Part shown: piece after piece, positions 33,954 to 43,331 of the stretch | How positions within the stretch are numbered: position 1 is the stretch's first letter | How the letters are laid out: each line of letters starts with the position of its first letter | DNA from: Geminicoccaceae bacterium | GTDB taxonomy: Bacteria > Pseudomonadota > Alphaproteobacteria > Geminicoccales > Geminicoccaceae | Direction of reading: 5' to 3' | Length of the DNA: 64,000 nucleotides | Assembly: GCA_025054575.1 (NCBI GenBank) | Contig: JANWZN010000002.1 | Location: forward strand, 1-64,000 | Translations under genes and position numbers: made by a program | The notes under the pieces: model-generated | The model's input: the letters and a program-made list of their open reading frames with translations, nothing else | Databases searched by the model: none | Told to the model about the DNA's origin: nothing

Positions 33954-36293
33954 TCAGGTGGGGATACTCTGGCCGGGCGGCAACACCACGCCGTGGTCGA
34001 GCGCCCAGGCCGCGAGCCGGCGCCGCAGCGAGCGATCGGGCAACGCCAGCAGCGGCGCCAGATAGTCCGCCAGTCGGCTCGCCTCGAGCGAGCGGATCAT
34101 CGCCTTGACCGAACCGATCTCGGAAGGCGCCAGCGAGAGCCGGCGGATGCCGATGCCGACGAGCGCCATCGCTTCGAGCGGCCGACTCGCCATCTCGCCG
34201 CAGAGCGTCAAGGGCACACCCCGGGCGCGGCAGCGCTCGACGAGATCGCGCAAGAAGGCCAGCGCCGCGGGGGCCAGCACGTCGTAGCGCTCGGCCAGCG
34301 CCGGATTGCCGCGATCGCAGGCGAACAGGAACTGCAACAGATCGTTGCTGCCGATCGACACGAAATCCACCTTCGGCAGAAGAGCCTCGAGCTGCCAATA
34401 GAGCGCTGGCACCTCGAACATCACGCCCACCTCAAGCCGCGCCGGGGGCGCCACGCCGCTCGCGGCGAGACGGTCGCGCTCCTGCTCGAGCAGCCGGCGG
34501 GCGGCTTCGAACTCGGCCACTTCGGCGACCATCGGGAACATCAACGCCAAGGACCGGCCGGAGGCCGCGGTCAGCAGCGCCCGCAGCTGTCCCCGCAACA
34601 GGGCCGGCCGGTCGAGGCCCACCCGGATCGCCCGCCACCCCAGCGCCGGATTGTCTTCGGCCGGTGCCCGCCAATAGGGAAGATGCTTGTCGCTGCCGAT
34701 GTCGAGGGTCCGGAAGACCACCCGGCGATCGCCGGCGAGCTCGAGGATCCGCCGATAGAACGCGCTCTGCTCCTCGACCGTGGGCCAGGACGGCCGGGTC
34801 ATGAAGCCGAGCTCGGTGCGAAAAAGGCCGATCCCCATGGCCCCGGTCTCGTCGAGGGCCGGCAGGTCGGCGAGGAACGCCGCGTTGATGCCGACCCAGA
34901 TCTCGACCCCGTCGCGGGTGACGGCCGGGGCGTCTTTGAGCGCGGCGAGCTGCCGGCGGCGCTCGTTGCGGGCCTGGACCGTGCGGGCGAAGGCCTGCAG
35001 CACGTCCTCGCTCGGCCGCAAGAAGACGATGCCGTTCTCGGCGTCGAGGGCGACCGGGTCGCCGGGTTCGAACAGCGTCATCGCACCGCTCACCCGGCCC
35101 ACGAGCGGCACGTCCAGGGCGCGCGCCACGATCGTCACGTGCGCGGTCTTCGAGCCCTCCTCGAGGATGATGCCCTTGAGCTTGGCCCGGTCGTACTCGA
35201 TCAGCTCGGCCGCCGACAGCGAGCGGGCGATCAAGATGCAGTCCTCGGGCACCGAGGACGGATCGTGCACGGTGCTGCGACCGGCCAAGTGGAGGAGCAG
35301 CCGGTTCGCGAGATCGTCCAGGTCGAGGAGACGTTCTTTGAGGACCGGATCGGCGGCGTGGCCGATCCGCACGCGGGTCTGCTCCTGCACGCGGCGGACC
35401 GCGGCCTCGGCCGAGAGGCCGGTGTCGATCGCCTCTCGGATCCGCCGCAGCCAGCCCGTATCGTCGGCGAACATCCGATAGGCTTCGAGGACCTCGCGGT
35501 GCTCGCCCGAGGCGAGGTCGGCACGCGCCAGCATGCGGTCGAGCGAGGAGCGCAGCGCCACCATCGCCTCCTCGAGGCGGACCCGCTCGGCCGCGGGATC
35601 GTCGGCCAGGAGCCGGGTGATCTCGATCCGCGGCTCGTGCAGCCACGCCCGACCGATCGCCACCCCTTCGACCAGCCTGAGCGCCTCGAGCCGCCGGCGC
35701 TCGGGGACGAAGCCGCCGAGATCGGCGTAGCGCTCGCGATCGAGGAGCCCACCCGAGGCGAACATCTCGGCGAGGACCGAGGCGATGATCTGCATCGCAT
35801 CGATCTCGTCCTCGCCGTAGAGCCGGCGCGCGGTGTTCTGGATGGTGAGCACGCCCACCACCCGACCCGAGCGGAGGATCGGGACGCCCAAAAAGGAGTT
35901 GTAGATCTCCTCGCGGGTTTCCGGTCGATAGGCGAAGTTGGGATGGTTCTGGGCGTCGCTCGTGTTGATCAGGTCGCCCGTGGCGGCGATCGTGCCCACG
36001 AGACCTTCGCCGACGCGCAGCCGGGTGCGGTGGACGGCCTCGCGCGCGAGCCCTTCGGTGGCGAACAGCTCGAGGAAGTCGCCGGCGCGCTGGACGTAGA
36101 CCGAGCAGACCTCGGCCACGAGGTCGGCGGCGATCATCCGCACGATCTTGTCGAGCCGCTGTTGCGGCGTGGTCGGCTCGGCGACCACCGCCACCAGCCG
36201 GCGCAGGAGGCGCCGGGCAGGGATGACCTCGCTCGGGCGGCGCGGCTCGGGCGGGCCCTCGCCGGCGGCCCAGCCGGCGACCGGCGGGCTCAC
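33954..36293 (-). CDS. ptsP: PEP-protein phosphotransferase of the nitrogen PTS (EI-Ntr)
   Basis: 779-residue enzyme that starts the nitrogen phosphotransferase relay, taking phosphate from PEP to NPr. Domains: GAF sensor about 45-185 (binds glutamine or 2-oxoglutarate in studied homologues), PEP-utilising N-terminal domain about 200-330, swivelling phosphohistidine domain with His385 (SKTAHVTIVARALDVP), and the PEP-binding barrel about 440-740 with GIGLFRTELGFM and the LTLCGEMASRPLEA motif. The GTG at 36293 overlaps the preceding gene's stop by 4 nt, and the lysC-ptsP linkage is common in alphaproteobacteria. Confidence 0.94.
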   Translation of the reverse strand: MSPPVAGWAAGEGPPEPRRPSEVIPARRLLRRLVAVVAEPTTPQQRLDKIVRMIAADLVAEVCSVYVQRAGDFLELFATEGLAREAVHRTRLRVGEGLVGTIAATGDLINTSDAQNHPNFAYRPETREEIYNSFLGVPILRSGRVVGVLTIQNTARRLYGEDEIDAMQIIASVLAEMFASGGLLDRERYADLGGFVPERRRLEALRLVEGVAIGRAWLHEPRIEITRLLADDPAAERVRLEEAMVALRSSLDRMLARADLASGEHREVLEAYRMFADDTGWLRRIREAIDTGLSAEAAVRRVQEQTRVRIGHAADPVLKERLLDLDDLANRLLLHLAGRSTVHDPSSVPEDCILIARSLSAAELIEYDRAKLKGIILEEGSKTAHVTIVARALDVPLVGRVSGAMTLFEPGDPVALDAENGIVFLRPSEDVLQAFARTVQARNERRRQLAALKDAPAVTRDGVEIWVGINAAFLADLPALDETGAMGIGLFRTELGFMTRPSWPTVEEQSAFYRRILELAGDRRVVFRTLDIGSDKHLPYWRAPAEDNPALGWRAIRVGLDRPALLRGQLRALLTAASGRSLALMFPMVAEVAEFEAARRLLEQERDRLAASGVAPPARLEVGVMFEVPALYWQLEALLPKVDFVSIGSNDLLQFLFACDRGNPALAERYDVLAPAALAFLRDLVERCRARGVPLTLCGEMASRPLEAMALVGIGIRRLSLAPSEIGSVKAMIRSLEASRLADYLAPLLALPDRSLRRRLAAWALDHGVVLPPGQSIPT

Positions 36294-37339
36294 CCCGGAA
36301 CCGCCACCTCGAGGCGGTGCCGCTCGAGACGGGCGAGCGCCGCCTCGGCCTGCTCGACGAGCTCCGCCAGGATCGTGGCGGTAGGCTGGATCTTGCGGAC
36401 CATCCCGACGCTCTGTCCGGCCATGAGCGAGCCGTTCTCGACGTCGCCGTCGATCACCGCGCGCCGCAACGCCCCGGCCCAGAAATGCTCGATCGCGAGC
36501 GAGGCCTCTTCGAAGCCGATCTCGCCCGCCCGATAGCGGGCGATGACGGCGTGCTGGGTCTCGACGAAGCGCTGGGTCGCGGCGTTCGCGATCGCGCGCA
36601 CGGGGATGACCTTGAAGTTCGGATCGACCTGGACCGAGACCTGCGCGTCGCGCGCGCTGGCGCGGATGAAGGCCTGCTTGAAGGCCGGATGTGCGATCGA
36701 TTCGCTCGCGCAGACGAACACCGTCCCCATCTGCACACCCGCAGCACCCATCAAGAGATAGGCCGCGATCATCTCGCCGTGGCCGATGCCGCCCGCGACG
36801 AAGACCGGAACCTCGCGGATCTCCGGCAAGATCTCCTGGGCCAGGACCGAGGTCGAGACCGGCCCGACATGCCCTCCGGCCTCGTGGCCTTCGATCACGA
36901 GCGCATCGATTCCCTGGCGCACCAGCTTCTTGGCGATCGCGACCGCCGGGGCGAAGGCCATCACCTTGACGCCGGCCGCTTTCAGCCGGGCCACGGCCTG
37001 GGCCGGCGGCAGACCGCCCGCGAGCACGACGTGACTCACGCCCGCGGCGATGCACACGCTCACGAGCTCGTCGAGCGCGGGGTGCATGACGATCAGGTTG
37101 ACGCCGAACGGCCGGTCGGTGAGCGCGCGCGTGCCGGCGATTTCGGCTGCGAGCGCGTCCGGGGCCATCGAGCCGCAGGCCAAGACGCCGAACCCGCCGG
37201 CATTGGAGATCGCCGCGACCAGGTTGCGCTCGCTGACCCAGGTCATCGCCCCGCCGAGGATCGCGAGCTCGCAGCCCAAGAAACGACGGCCGCGCGCCCA
37301 GAGATCGCGCAAAAGCCCGGAGCGGACGGCGACGGGCAT
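36290..37339 (-). CDS. Nitronate monooxygenase/2-nitropropane dioxygenase-like flavoprotein
   Basis: 349-residue FMN-dependent TIM-barrel protein of the NMO family. Visible features are the N-terminal CELAILGGAMTWVSE, NAGGFGVLACGSM, VIEGHEAGGHVGP and the phosphate loop FVAGGIGHGEMIAAYLLMGA. Start is taken at the ATG at 37339, 4 nt after the lysC stop; an upstream ATG at 37381 would overlap lysC. It sits between lysC and ptsP, overlapping ptsP by 4 nt. It may detoxify nitronates such as propionate-3-nitronate, or act as an enoyl-ACP reductase-like enzyme; the exact role is uncertain. Confidence 0.85.
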   Translation of the reverse strand: MPVAVRSGLLRDLWARGRRFLGCELAILGGAMTWVSERNLVAAISNAGGFGVLACGSMAPDALAAEIAGTRALTDRPFGVNLIVMHPALDELVSVCIAAGVSHVVLAGGLPPAQAVARLKAAGVKVMAFAPAVAIAKKLVRQGIDALVIEGHEAGGHVGPVSTSVLAQEILPEIREVPVFVAGGIGHGEMIAAYLLMGAAGVQMGTVFVCASESIAHPAFKQAFIRASARDAQVSVQVDPNFKVIPVRAIANAATQRFVETQHAVIARYRAGEIGFEEASLAIEHFWAGALRRAVIDGDVENGSLMAGQSVGMVRKIQPTATILAELVEQAEAALARLERHRLEVAVPG

Positions 37340-37343
37340 CGGC

Positions 37344-38567
37344 TCAGCTCGCGTCCAGGCCATAGGCCGAATGGAGCGCACGCAGCGCGAGCTCGGTGTA
37401 CTCCTCCGCGATCAGCACGCTGATCTTGATCTCCGAGGTCGAGATCGCCTGGATGTTGATACCCTTGTCGGCCAGGGTCTGGAACATCTTGTGGGCGATG
37501 CCGGCGTGGCTGCGCATGCCGACGCCGATCACCGAGACCTTGACGACGTCGGGATCGGTCACGAGCCGTTCGAAGCCGAGCTCGTTCTTGACGCGCTCCA
37601 GGACCGCCTCGGCGCGCGGCAGATCGGCCTTGCTCACGGTGAAGGTGATGTTGGCGAACTTTCCGTCGCGGCTCACCGACTGGACGATCATGTCGACGTT
37701 GATGTTGGCTTCGGCCAACGGCCCGAAGATCGCGGCTGCGACACCCGGCCGGTCGCGCACCTGTTGGACCGTGATCCGTGCTTCGTTGCGGCTGTAGGCG
37801 ATCCCGCTGACGATCTGGCTTTCCACGATCTCGTCCTCGTCCACGACGAGCGTGCCGGGCTTGTCCTCGAAGGAGGAGAGCACCTGCACGCGAACCCGAT
37901 GCTGCATGGCGAGCGCGACCGAGCGCGTCTCCAGGACCTTGGCGCCGACCGAGGCCATCTCGAGCATCTCCTCGTAGGTGACGCGCTCGAGTTTTCTGGC
38001 CTTGGCGACGATGCGCGGATCGGTCGTGTAGACCCCGTCGACATCGGTGTAGATGTCGCAGCGCTCGGCACCGAGCGCGGCGGCGAGCGCCACCGCCGAC
38101 GTATCGGAGCCGCCGCGGCCGAGCGTGGTGACCCGGCCGTCCGCACCGATCCCCTGGAAGCCGGCCACGACCGCGACCTCGCCGCGCTCGAGACAGCTCA
38201 TCACCGGGACGGGATCGATCGCCACGATCCGCGCCTTGCCGTGGCCCGAATCGGTCCGCACCCCGGCCTGCCAGCCGAGGAACGAGCGGGCCGGGACGCC
38301 GATCTTCTGCAAGGCGATCGCCAGCAGACCGATCGTCACCTGTTCGCCGGAGGCCACGACCTGATCGTACTCGGCCGGGTCGTAGCCCGCGGCATCGATC
38401 CCGTGGACCCAGGCCACGAGCTGGTTGGTCGTGCCGGCCATCGCCGAGACCACGACTGCGAGCCGGTCGCCACTTTCCACCGACCGCTTGATGCGGGCGG
38501 CGACATTGCGGATGCGGTCTAGATCGGCGACCGACGTGCCGCCATATTTTTGAACGAGGAGGGCCAC
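37344..38567 (-). CDS. lysC: Aspartate kinase
   Basis: 407-residue enzyme phosphorylating aspartate, the first step to lysine, threonine and methionine. The catalytic domain starts with VQKYGGTSVADLDRI and contains VVAGFQGIGADGRVTTLGRG; two ACT domains (about 265-400) with GVAAAIFGPLAEANINVDMI mediate feedback control. The GTG start at 38567 gives the normal length; upstream sequence is not conserved. It diverges from ubiG and heads the lysC / NMO-like / ptsP unit. Confidence 0.95.
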   Translation of the reverse strand: MALLVQKYGGTSVADLDRIRNVAARIKRSVESGDRLAVVVSAMAGTTNQLVAWVHGIDAAGYDPAEYDQVVASGEQVTIGLLAIALQKIGVPARSFLGWQAGVRTDSGHGKARIVAIDPVPVMSCLERGEVAVVAGFQGIGADGRVTTLGRGGSDTSAVALAAALGAERCDIYTDVDGVYTTDPRIVAKARKLERVTYEEMLEMASVGAKVLETRSVALAMQHRVRVQVLSSFEDKPGTLVVDEDEIVESQIVSGIAYSRNEARITVQQVRDRPGVAAAIFGPLAEANINVDMIVQSVSRDGKFANITFTVSKADLPRAEAVLERVKNELGFERLVTDPDVVKVSVIGVGMRSHAGIAHKMFQTLADKGINIQAISTSEIKISVLIAEEYTELALRALHSAYGLDAS

Positions 38568-38652
38568 GGGATCGTCTCGCGCTGCACGGCGGCCGAACGA
38601 GGATGCGGCCGTCCTCGTCGACGCGGAGCTTCGTTTCGATGCCCTCGTACAG

Positions 38653-39432
38653 ATGGACGATCCCGTGAGCAAGGCCGACGTGCGGCCGCTCGACCGGCCC
38701 GATCCGACCGAGCTCGAGCGGTTTCGGTCGATGGCAGCGCGCTGGTGGGACCCGAACGGACCGTTGCGGCCGCTTCATCTCATGAACCCGACGCGACTGG
38801 ATTGGCTGTTGCGCCAAGCCCGTGCGCATTTGCCGGTGGCAACGGGCAGGCGGCTCCTCTCCGGCCTCGCCGTGCTCGACGTGGGGTGCGGCGGCGGGCT
38901 CCTGGCGGAGCCGCTGGCCCGGCTCGGCGGCGCGGTCGTCGCGGTCGATCCCGAACCGGCCAATATCGAGGTCGCCCGGCGGCATGCGGCCGATGCCGAG
39001 CTCGCGGTCGACTATCGCGCCTGCACCCTCGAGGAGGTGGTCGCCGAGGGCCGGCGGTTCGATCTGGTGACCGCGCTCGAGGTGATCGAGCACGTCCCCG
39101 ACCCCGCGGCCTTCGCCCGCGGCCTCGCCGCCGCGGCCCGGCCGGGCGGGCTCGTCGTGTTGTCGACGCTGTCCCGCACCTTCTCGGCCTGGGTCCAGGC
39201 GATCGTCGCCGCCGAATATCTTTTGGGCTGGCTGCCGCCGGGCACCCATCGCTGGCAGAAGTTCTTGAAGCCCGCCGAGCTCGCCCGCCATCTCCGTGCC
39301 GGCGGGCTGCGGCCGGTCGGGCTCACCGGGCTCGCCTACGACCCGGCTTACGCCCGCTTCACCACCTGCCGCGAGCCGAGCGTGAACTACATGCTGGCTG
39401 CGGTGCGCGACGCGTCGGGCGCAGCGGCGTAG
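38653..39432 (+). CDS. ubiG: Ubiquinone biosynthesis O-methyltransferase
   Basis: 259-residue methyltransferase carrying out both O-methylations of ubiquinone synthesis. The N-terminal FRSMAARWWDPNGPLRPLH, the SAM motif LDVGCGGGLLAEPLARLG, EVIEHVPDP, and the C-terminal GTHRWQKFLKP and PSVNYMLAA are diagnostic. Start at 38653 is by length; an in-frame GTG five codons on (VSKAD) is an alternative. It is divergent from lysC, as in many alphaproteobacteria. Its 3' end overlaps the convergent sulfotransferase gene by 46 nt. Confidence 0.95.
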   Translation: MDDPVSKADVRPLDRPDPTELERFRSMAARWWDPNGPLRPLHLMNPTRLDWLLRQARAHLPVATGRRLLSGLAVLDVGCGGGLLAEPLARLGGAVVAVDPEPANIEVARRHAADAELAVDYRACTLEEVVAEGRRFDLVTALEVIEHVPDPAAFARGLAAAARPGGLVVLSTLSRTFSAWVQAIVAAEYLLGWLPPGTHRWQKFLKPAELARHLRAGGLRPVGLTGLAYDPAYARFTTCREPSVNYMLAAVRDASGAAA

Positions 39433-40268
39433 CCGAGGCTCGCGTCGAGGCGCTCGGCCACCAAGCGGTCGAGGCGAGCCGCGACCTCGGCGGGCAGCTC
39501 GTCGCGATAGCCGCCGATCTTGCCTTTGCGGACCTTGAAGCTCGCCGGGTCGGCCGGATCGCGGGCCTGCAGCTTGTCGGTGCGGAAGAAGCCCGTGCGC
39601 TCCTTCTCGCGCAACGACTCGAGCGAGGCGAAGGCGACCGAGGCCGCGATCGCCTCGGCCGGTGCCGGAAGGCCCAGGAACGCCGCGATCCGGGCGAGCG
39701 TGGCGGCGGTGTCGGCGCGCAGATCCTCGTAGCGTACCACGAGCGCGTGCGGATGTGCGCGGGCGATCCGGCTCCAGCGCTCGAGGAAGTCGACGACGCT
39801 CGGCAGGCCGTAGCCCGGGGCGGTGACGAAGCTCGCGAGGTCGACCGCCGCCATGTCGATCGGCAGCCCGATGCGGGCGCGGGTGCGGGGTGTGGAGCGG
39901 CGGGCGTGGTGATGGTACCAGGAGACGATCACATCGCGCGGGTCGCGCACCAAGAGCAAGAGCCGCTTGTCGCGCACGAGCTCGGGCAGCCGCCGGCGGA
40001 CCGAAGCGGGCTCGTTGCGCTCGTGGGTGAGGAAGATCCGCGGGATCGACGGATCGAGCCGGTGGAAATTGTCGCCCTCCCAGAGCTCGTCGGCAGGCAC
40101 GCCCCGCGTCTGGTGGAGAAGGTGCGAGAGGAGCGCCACGAGCCAGGTCCGACCCGACTTGGCGTGGCTCACCAGCACGACGTCGGCCGCCGCGAGTTCG
40201 GGGAGCCGTTTGCGGGTGCGCCGGCGTTCGTCTTTGAGACGGCGGTAGAGTTCGAGAAGACGGTTCAC
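39387..40268 (-). CDS. Sulfotransferase-domain protein
   Basis: 293-residue cytosolic sulfotransferase (PF00685 type) using PAPS. The 5'-phosphosulfate loop is SHAKSGRTWLVALLSHLL, the 3'-phosphate site is LLLLVRDPRDVIVSWYHHH, and GKIGGYRDEL fits the C-terminal PAPS loop. The ATG at 40268 overlaps the stop of the upstream gene by 4 nt, so it is the last member of the PQI-type operon. It probably sulfates a lipid, sugar or small hydroxyl compound. Its 3' end runs 46 nt into the convergent ubiG. Confidence 0.88.
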   Translation of the reverse strand: MNRLLELYRRLKDERRRTRKRLPELAAADVVLVSHAKSGRTWLVALLSHLLHQTRGVPADELWEGDNFHRLDPSIPRIFLTHERNEPASVRRRLPELVRDKRLLLLVRDPRDVIVSWYHHHARRSTPRTRARIGLPIDMAAVDLASFVTAPGYGLPSVVDFLERWSRIARAHPHALVVRYEDLRADTAATLARIAAFLGLPAPAEAIAASVAFASLESLREKERTGFFRTDKLQARDPADPASFKVRKGKIGGYRDELPAEVAARLDRLVAERLDASLGYAAAPDASRTAASM

Positions 40269-41002
40269 GCCGCTACCCCCGGGCGTTCGACCTCGGGCAA
40301 CAAGGGCACGCCAGTCCGTGCCTGGACCACGGGCTCGCTCGTGTAGAGATCGCGGCGGAGTTCGGCCAGCCGGCGCAGGATCGCGACGTCGGTCGGGGCG
40401 TGCGCGCTCGCCTTGCTACCGCGTTCGGCGATCAGCGGGTTGTCGCCGTAGGCGTGCTCCAGGGTGAAGTCGAATCCGGCCATCACGATCCGCTCCCAGC
40501 GACCGTCGATCAGACCGAGCACGACCGCGAGGAGGCCGGTCGAAGGCTGCTTGCGGGCGATCGCGGCGGCGATCTCGGGATCGTCGCCGCACAGCTCGAG
40601 CACGCGTTCATGGTACCAGCGCGCCGGCCGACTGACGAGCTCCTCGTAGCGATAGTCGAGCGCCCGCAGCCGCCGACGAAGCTCGGCGACGGACATCTTC
40701 CGCATCTTCCAGAGGGCCACGAGCCGCGCGATCGGGCCGCCCTCGTCCGCCTTCGGGCGACGGACGTGCCACAGCCGGCCCGTGCGCAGAGCGGCCAAGC
40801 GCCGCAGCGAGTGCTCGTCCGACGGCTTGCCCGAGGTCAGGACCGCGGTCACCACCGTGAACACCGGGTCCGGCAGGCCCAGGGCGCGCGCCGAATGGCC
40901 CGAGGCATTGGCGCACGCCACGGCGTCGATCGCCGCGCGCGGCGGCAGGACGGGTCCGGGTTTGGAGCCGAGCACGAGAAGGGTGGGCAAGGCGGGCCTC
41001 AC
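40265..41002 (-). CDS. Uncharacterised protein, Rossmann-like N-terminus (possible DUF115/GT29-like)
   Basis: 245 residues. The N-terminus TLLVLGSKPGPVLP is a Rossmann-type strand and Gly/Ser loop, followed by VACANASGHSARALGLPDP. The C-terminal half contains IVMAGFDFTLEHAYGDNP. The pattern recalls DUF115 and GT29-type proteins that recognise a CMP or nucleotide-activated sugar, but the match is weak. A GTG at 41002 overlaps the PqiC-like stop and its own stop overlaps the sulfotransferase start, both by 4 nt. Its position suggests a glycosyl or nucleotide-dependent transfer step coupled to the sulfotransferase; inference only. Confidence 0.65.
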   Translation of the reverse strand: MRPALPTLLVLGSKPGPVLPPRAAIDAVACANASGHSARALGLPDPVFTVVTAVLTSGKPSDEHSLRRLAALRTGRLWHVRRPKADEGGPIARLVALWKMRKMSVAELRRRLRALDYRYEELVSRPARWYHERVLELCGDDPEIAAAIARKQPSTGLLAVVLGLIDGRWERIVMAGFDFTLEHAYGDNPLIAERGSKASAHAPTDVAILRRLAELRRDLYTSEPVVQARTGVPLLPEVERPGVAA

Positions 41003-41646
41003 GGGCTGGTGCGGCGGGTCGCCGGGCGGGCGGTGCGGCGCGCGAGCTCGGCGCGGACGGCTTCGGCCAGGATGCGGGCGAGCCCGCCCAGCGCCCGGCT
41101 CATGGCCGCGACCGCCGCTTCGGCCCCCTCGCCCTCGATCGGCTCCTCGAGGGTGCTGCGCTCGAGCCGCAGCGACCGGTCGCCCGCGCCCGGCAGGACC
41201 AGCCAACGCGCCTCGAGCACGACGCGATCGGGCCGTGCGGTCGTTTCCGCCGCCGCCTCGGCCTCGAACCGCAACACCTGGAGTTCGAGCCGCAGCTCGG
41301 GCTCGAGCGCGCGGTCGCTCGGCAATTCGACCACGGCGTCGGTGGCGAGGAGCCGAGCCAGGCTCTCGCGCAAGGTGCGCGCGAGCATGACCTCGAACCG
41401 CTCCGCCCAGCGATCGCTCTCGGCGAGGTCGAGCCCGGTTCGGCCGCGTCGGGTGACGATCTCCGGCCGCTCCAGATAGTCGACGACCTCGATCGGCCCG
41501 ACTCCCAGAACGACGGGGCGGCCGAGCGGCGGCTGGAGCGGCCGGTCGACCTCGACGGCGAGGAGATGGAGGCGGACCGGCGGCGAACTCGCACAGCCGA
41601 CGAGCGTACCCAAGCCGCCGACGAGGACGAGGCGGCGCGCGATCAC
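40999..41646 (-). CDS. pqiC: PqiC-like membrane-integrity lipoprotein
   Basis: 215-residue outer-membrane lipoprotein with a signal peptide and a lipobox ending at Cys18 (GLGTLVGCASSPP). The rest matches the ABC-type transport auxiliary lipoprotein family (LPxxxL.VGPIEVVDYLERPEIV region), the PqiC component that docks PqiB at the outer membrane. The GTG at 41646 overlaps the PqiB stop by 4 nt. It is shorter than some homologues but all core motifs are present. Confidence 0.82.
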   Translation of the reverse strand: MIARRLVLVGGLGTLVGCASSPPVRLHLLAVEVDRPLQPPLGRPVVLGVGPIEVVDYLERPEIVTRRGRTGLDLAESDRWAERFEVMLARTLRESLARLLATDAVVELPSDRALEPELRLELQVLRFEAEAAAETTARPDRVVLEARWLVLPGAGDRSLRLERSTLEEPIEGEGAEAAVAAMSRALGGLARILAEAVRAELARRTARPATRRTSP

Positions 41647-43331
41647 CGCGCGGCGCTCCCGGGGCGGCCACGAAGCAGCGCTTCCGGGTTGCGCTGCAAC
41701 AGTTCGGCGAAGGCCTTGAGCGCCCGGGCCGCCGCCGCGGCCTCGCGCAACAGGGCGTTGAGATCGGCGCGGGTGCGCGAGTCCGGCCCGAGCATGGTCT
41801 CGAGCGCGGCGGCGCTCTCGCGTGCCTGCTCCGCGCTCTGCCGCAGCGAGCGGAGCAGCGCCGGCACGTCGCCTTCGGCCGCGGCCGCGACCCGCCGCAG
41901 GCTTTCGGCGGCAGCGGCGATGCTGTCGAGCGTGGCCGTTGCCTTCTCGCCCTCGGCCAAGGCCCCGGCCGCTCGGATCGCGCCGCGGAGCTCCTCGACC
42001 AGTTGGTCGAGGGGTAGCGCCGCGAGCTTCTCGAGGACGCCGGTCAAGGAGGCGCTCAGCGTCTCGAGCTCGGTCGGGACCGAGGGGATCACGGGCAGGT
42101 CGCGGACCATCCGCAACGGCGCGGGCTGCGCGTCGGGATAGACGTCGAGATCGACGAACAGCTCGCCCGTGAGCAAGCTCGCCGTCCGCAGCTGCGCGCG
42201 GACACCGGCGGCCACGAGTTCCTCGATCGTCCGCTGCCGGGTCCAAAGCCCGCTCGTCGCCTCGACCGGCGAGACGCGCTCGGGCTCGAGCTCGAGCAGC
42301 GCCTGGACGACCAGGCCACCGGCCTGGTCGCGCCAAGCGAGCCAGACGTCGCGGACGGTGCCGATCCGGATCCCCCTGGTCTCGACCGCCGCGCCGGGGC
42401 GAAGCCCGCGCGTGCGGCCCTCGAACTCGACCATGACCGGCACTTTGCGCGTGAGCCCGGCAGCGGCCGCAGCAGCAGCGTTGCGGTAGAGCGGGAATTC
42501 GCTATCGGCTGCGGCCGCCTCGCCGTCGCGGGCCGGGCCGTCGAACTCGATGCCGCCCAGGAGCACCGCTTGCAACGAGGCGAGCTGGAGCTCGAGGCCG
42601 CCGTCGCGGGTTCCGAGCGATACCCCGCTCGCGTTCCAGAAGCGCGTCGCCGGTCCGACGAGGCGGTCGTAGGGGGCCTGGACGAAGATCGGCACGACCA
42701 CCCTGCCGCGCTCGGCCTCCAGCCGATAACCGAGAACCTGCCCGACCTCGAGGCCGCGATGATAGATCGGCGCGCCGCGCGAGATGCCGTCGAGCCGTTC
42801 GGCGTGGAGGAAATACCGGCTGCCCGGGACGGTAGCGCGGATCAAGGGCGGCTCCTCGAGGCCCACGAACGTGCGCCGCGCGGGACCGGGCTCGGTCCAG
42901 TCGAGCTCGACGTAGCTTCCCGAGAGCAGGGTTCCGAGCCCGGAGACGCCGCCGGCCCCCACCCGCGGCCGAACGATCCAGAATCGCGTGCCATCGTGCA
43001 GCATCGGCTCGGTGCCGGCGTCCATGCGGATCGTCACCAGGATCCTGGCGAGGTCCGGCGACAGGCGGACGGCCTCGACCGTGCCGACGGGAACGTCACG
43101 GTGCTTGACCCTGGTCTTGCCCGGCTCGAGTCCCTCCGCGCTCTCGAAGCTCACCGTGATCAGCGGGCCGCGGTCGCGAAGGCTGGTCCACACGAGCCAG
43201 CCGGCGATCGCCATCGCGACGAGCGGCACCAGCCAGACGAGCCCGAGCTCGATTCGCCGGCGCGGGCGCAACCGCGCCTCGGGCAGATCTTGCAGGAGGA
43301 GATCGGGGTCGCGGCCGCCGGCCGGGCTCAT
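41643..43331 (-). CDS. pqiB: PqiB-like MCE-domain protein
   Basis: 562-residue periplasm-spanning protein with one N-terminal helix (about residues 29-50) and three MCE/MlaD domains at about 55-145, 165-235 and 290-400, each with the PGxxVxxRGxxVGxV-like motif (VPVGTVEAVRL, GAPIYHRGLEVGQVLGYRL, RGIRIGTVRDVW). A coiled-coil C-terminal region (about 440-550) would form the tunnel or needle seen in PqiB. It carries phospholipids across the periplasm. The ATG at 43331 overlaps the PqiA stop by 4 nt. Confidence 0.9.
   Translation of the reverse strand: MSPAGGRDPDLLLQDLPEARLRPRRRIELGLVWLVPLVAMAIAGWLVWTSLRDRGPLITVSFESAEGLEPGKTRVKHRDVPVGTVEAVRLSPDLARILVTIRMDAGTEPMLHDGTRFWIVRPRVGAGGVSGLGTLLSGSYVELDWTEPGPARRTFVGLEEPPLIRATVPGSRYFLHAERLDGISRGAPIYHRGLEVGQVLGYRLEAERGRVVVPIFVQAPYDRLVGPATRFWNASGVSLGTRDGGLELQLASLQAVLLGGIEFDGPARDGEAAAADSEFPLYRNAAAAAAAGLTRKVPVMVEFEGRTRGLRPGAAVETRGIRIGTVRDVWLAWRDQAGGLVVQALLELEPERVSPVEATSGLWTRQRTIEELVAAGVRAQLRTASLLTGELFVDLDVYPDAQPAPLRMVRDLPVIPSVPTELETLSASLTGVLEKLAALPLDQLVEELRGAIRAAGALAEGEKATATLDSIAAAAESLRRVAAAAEGDVPALLRSLRQSAEQARESAAALETMLGPDSRTRADLNALLREAAAAARALKAFAELLQRNPEALLRGRPGSAAR

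Noticed and set aside
33798-36536. 912-codon plus-strand frame opposite ptsP
   Set aside because: Antisense of ptsP; the minus strand encodes an intact EI-Ntr with all motifs.
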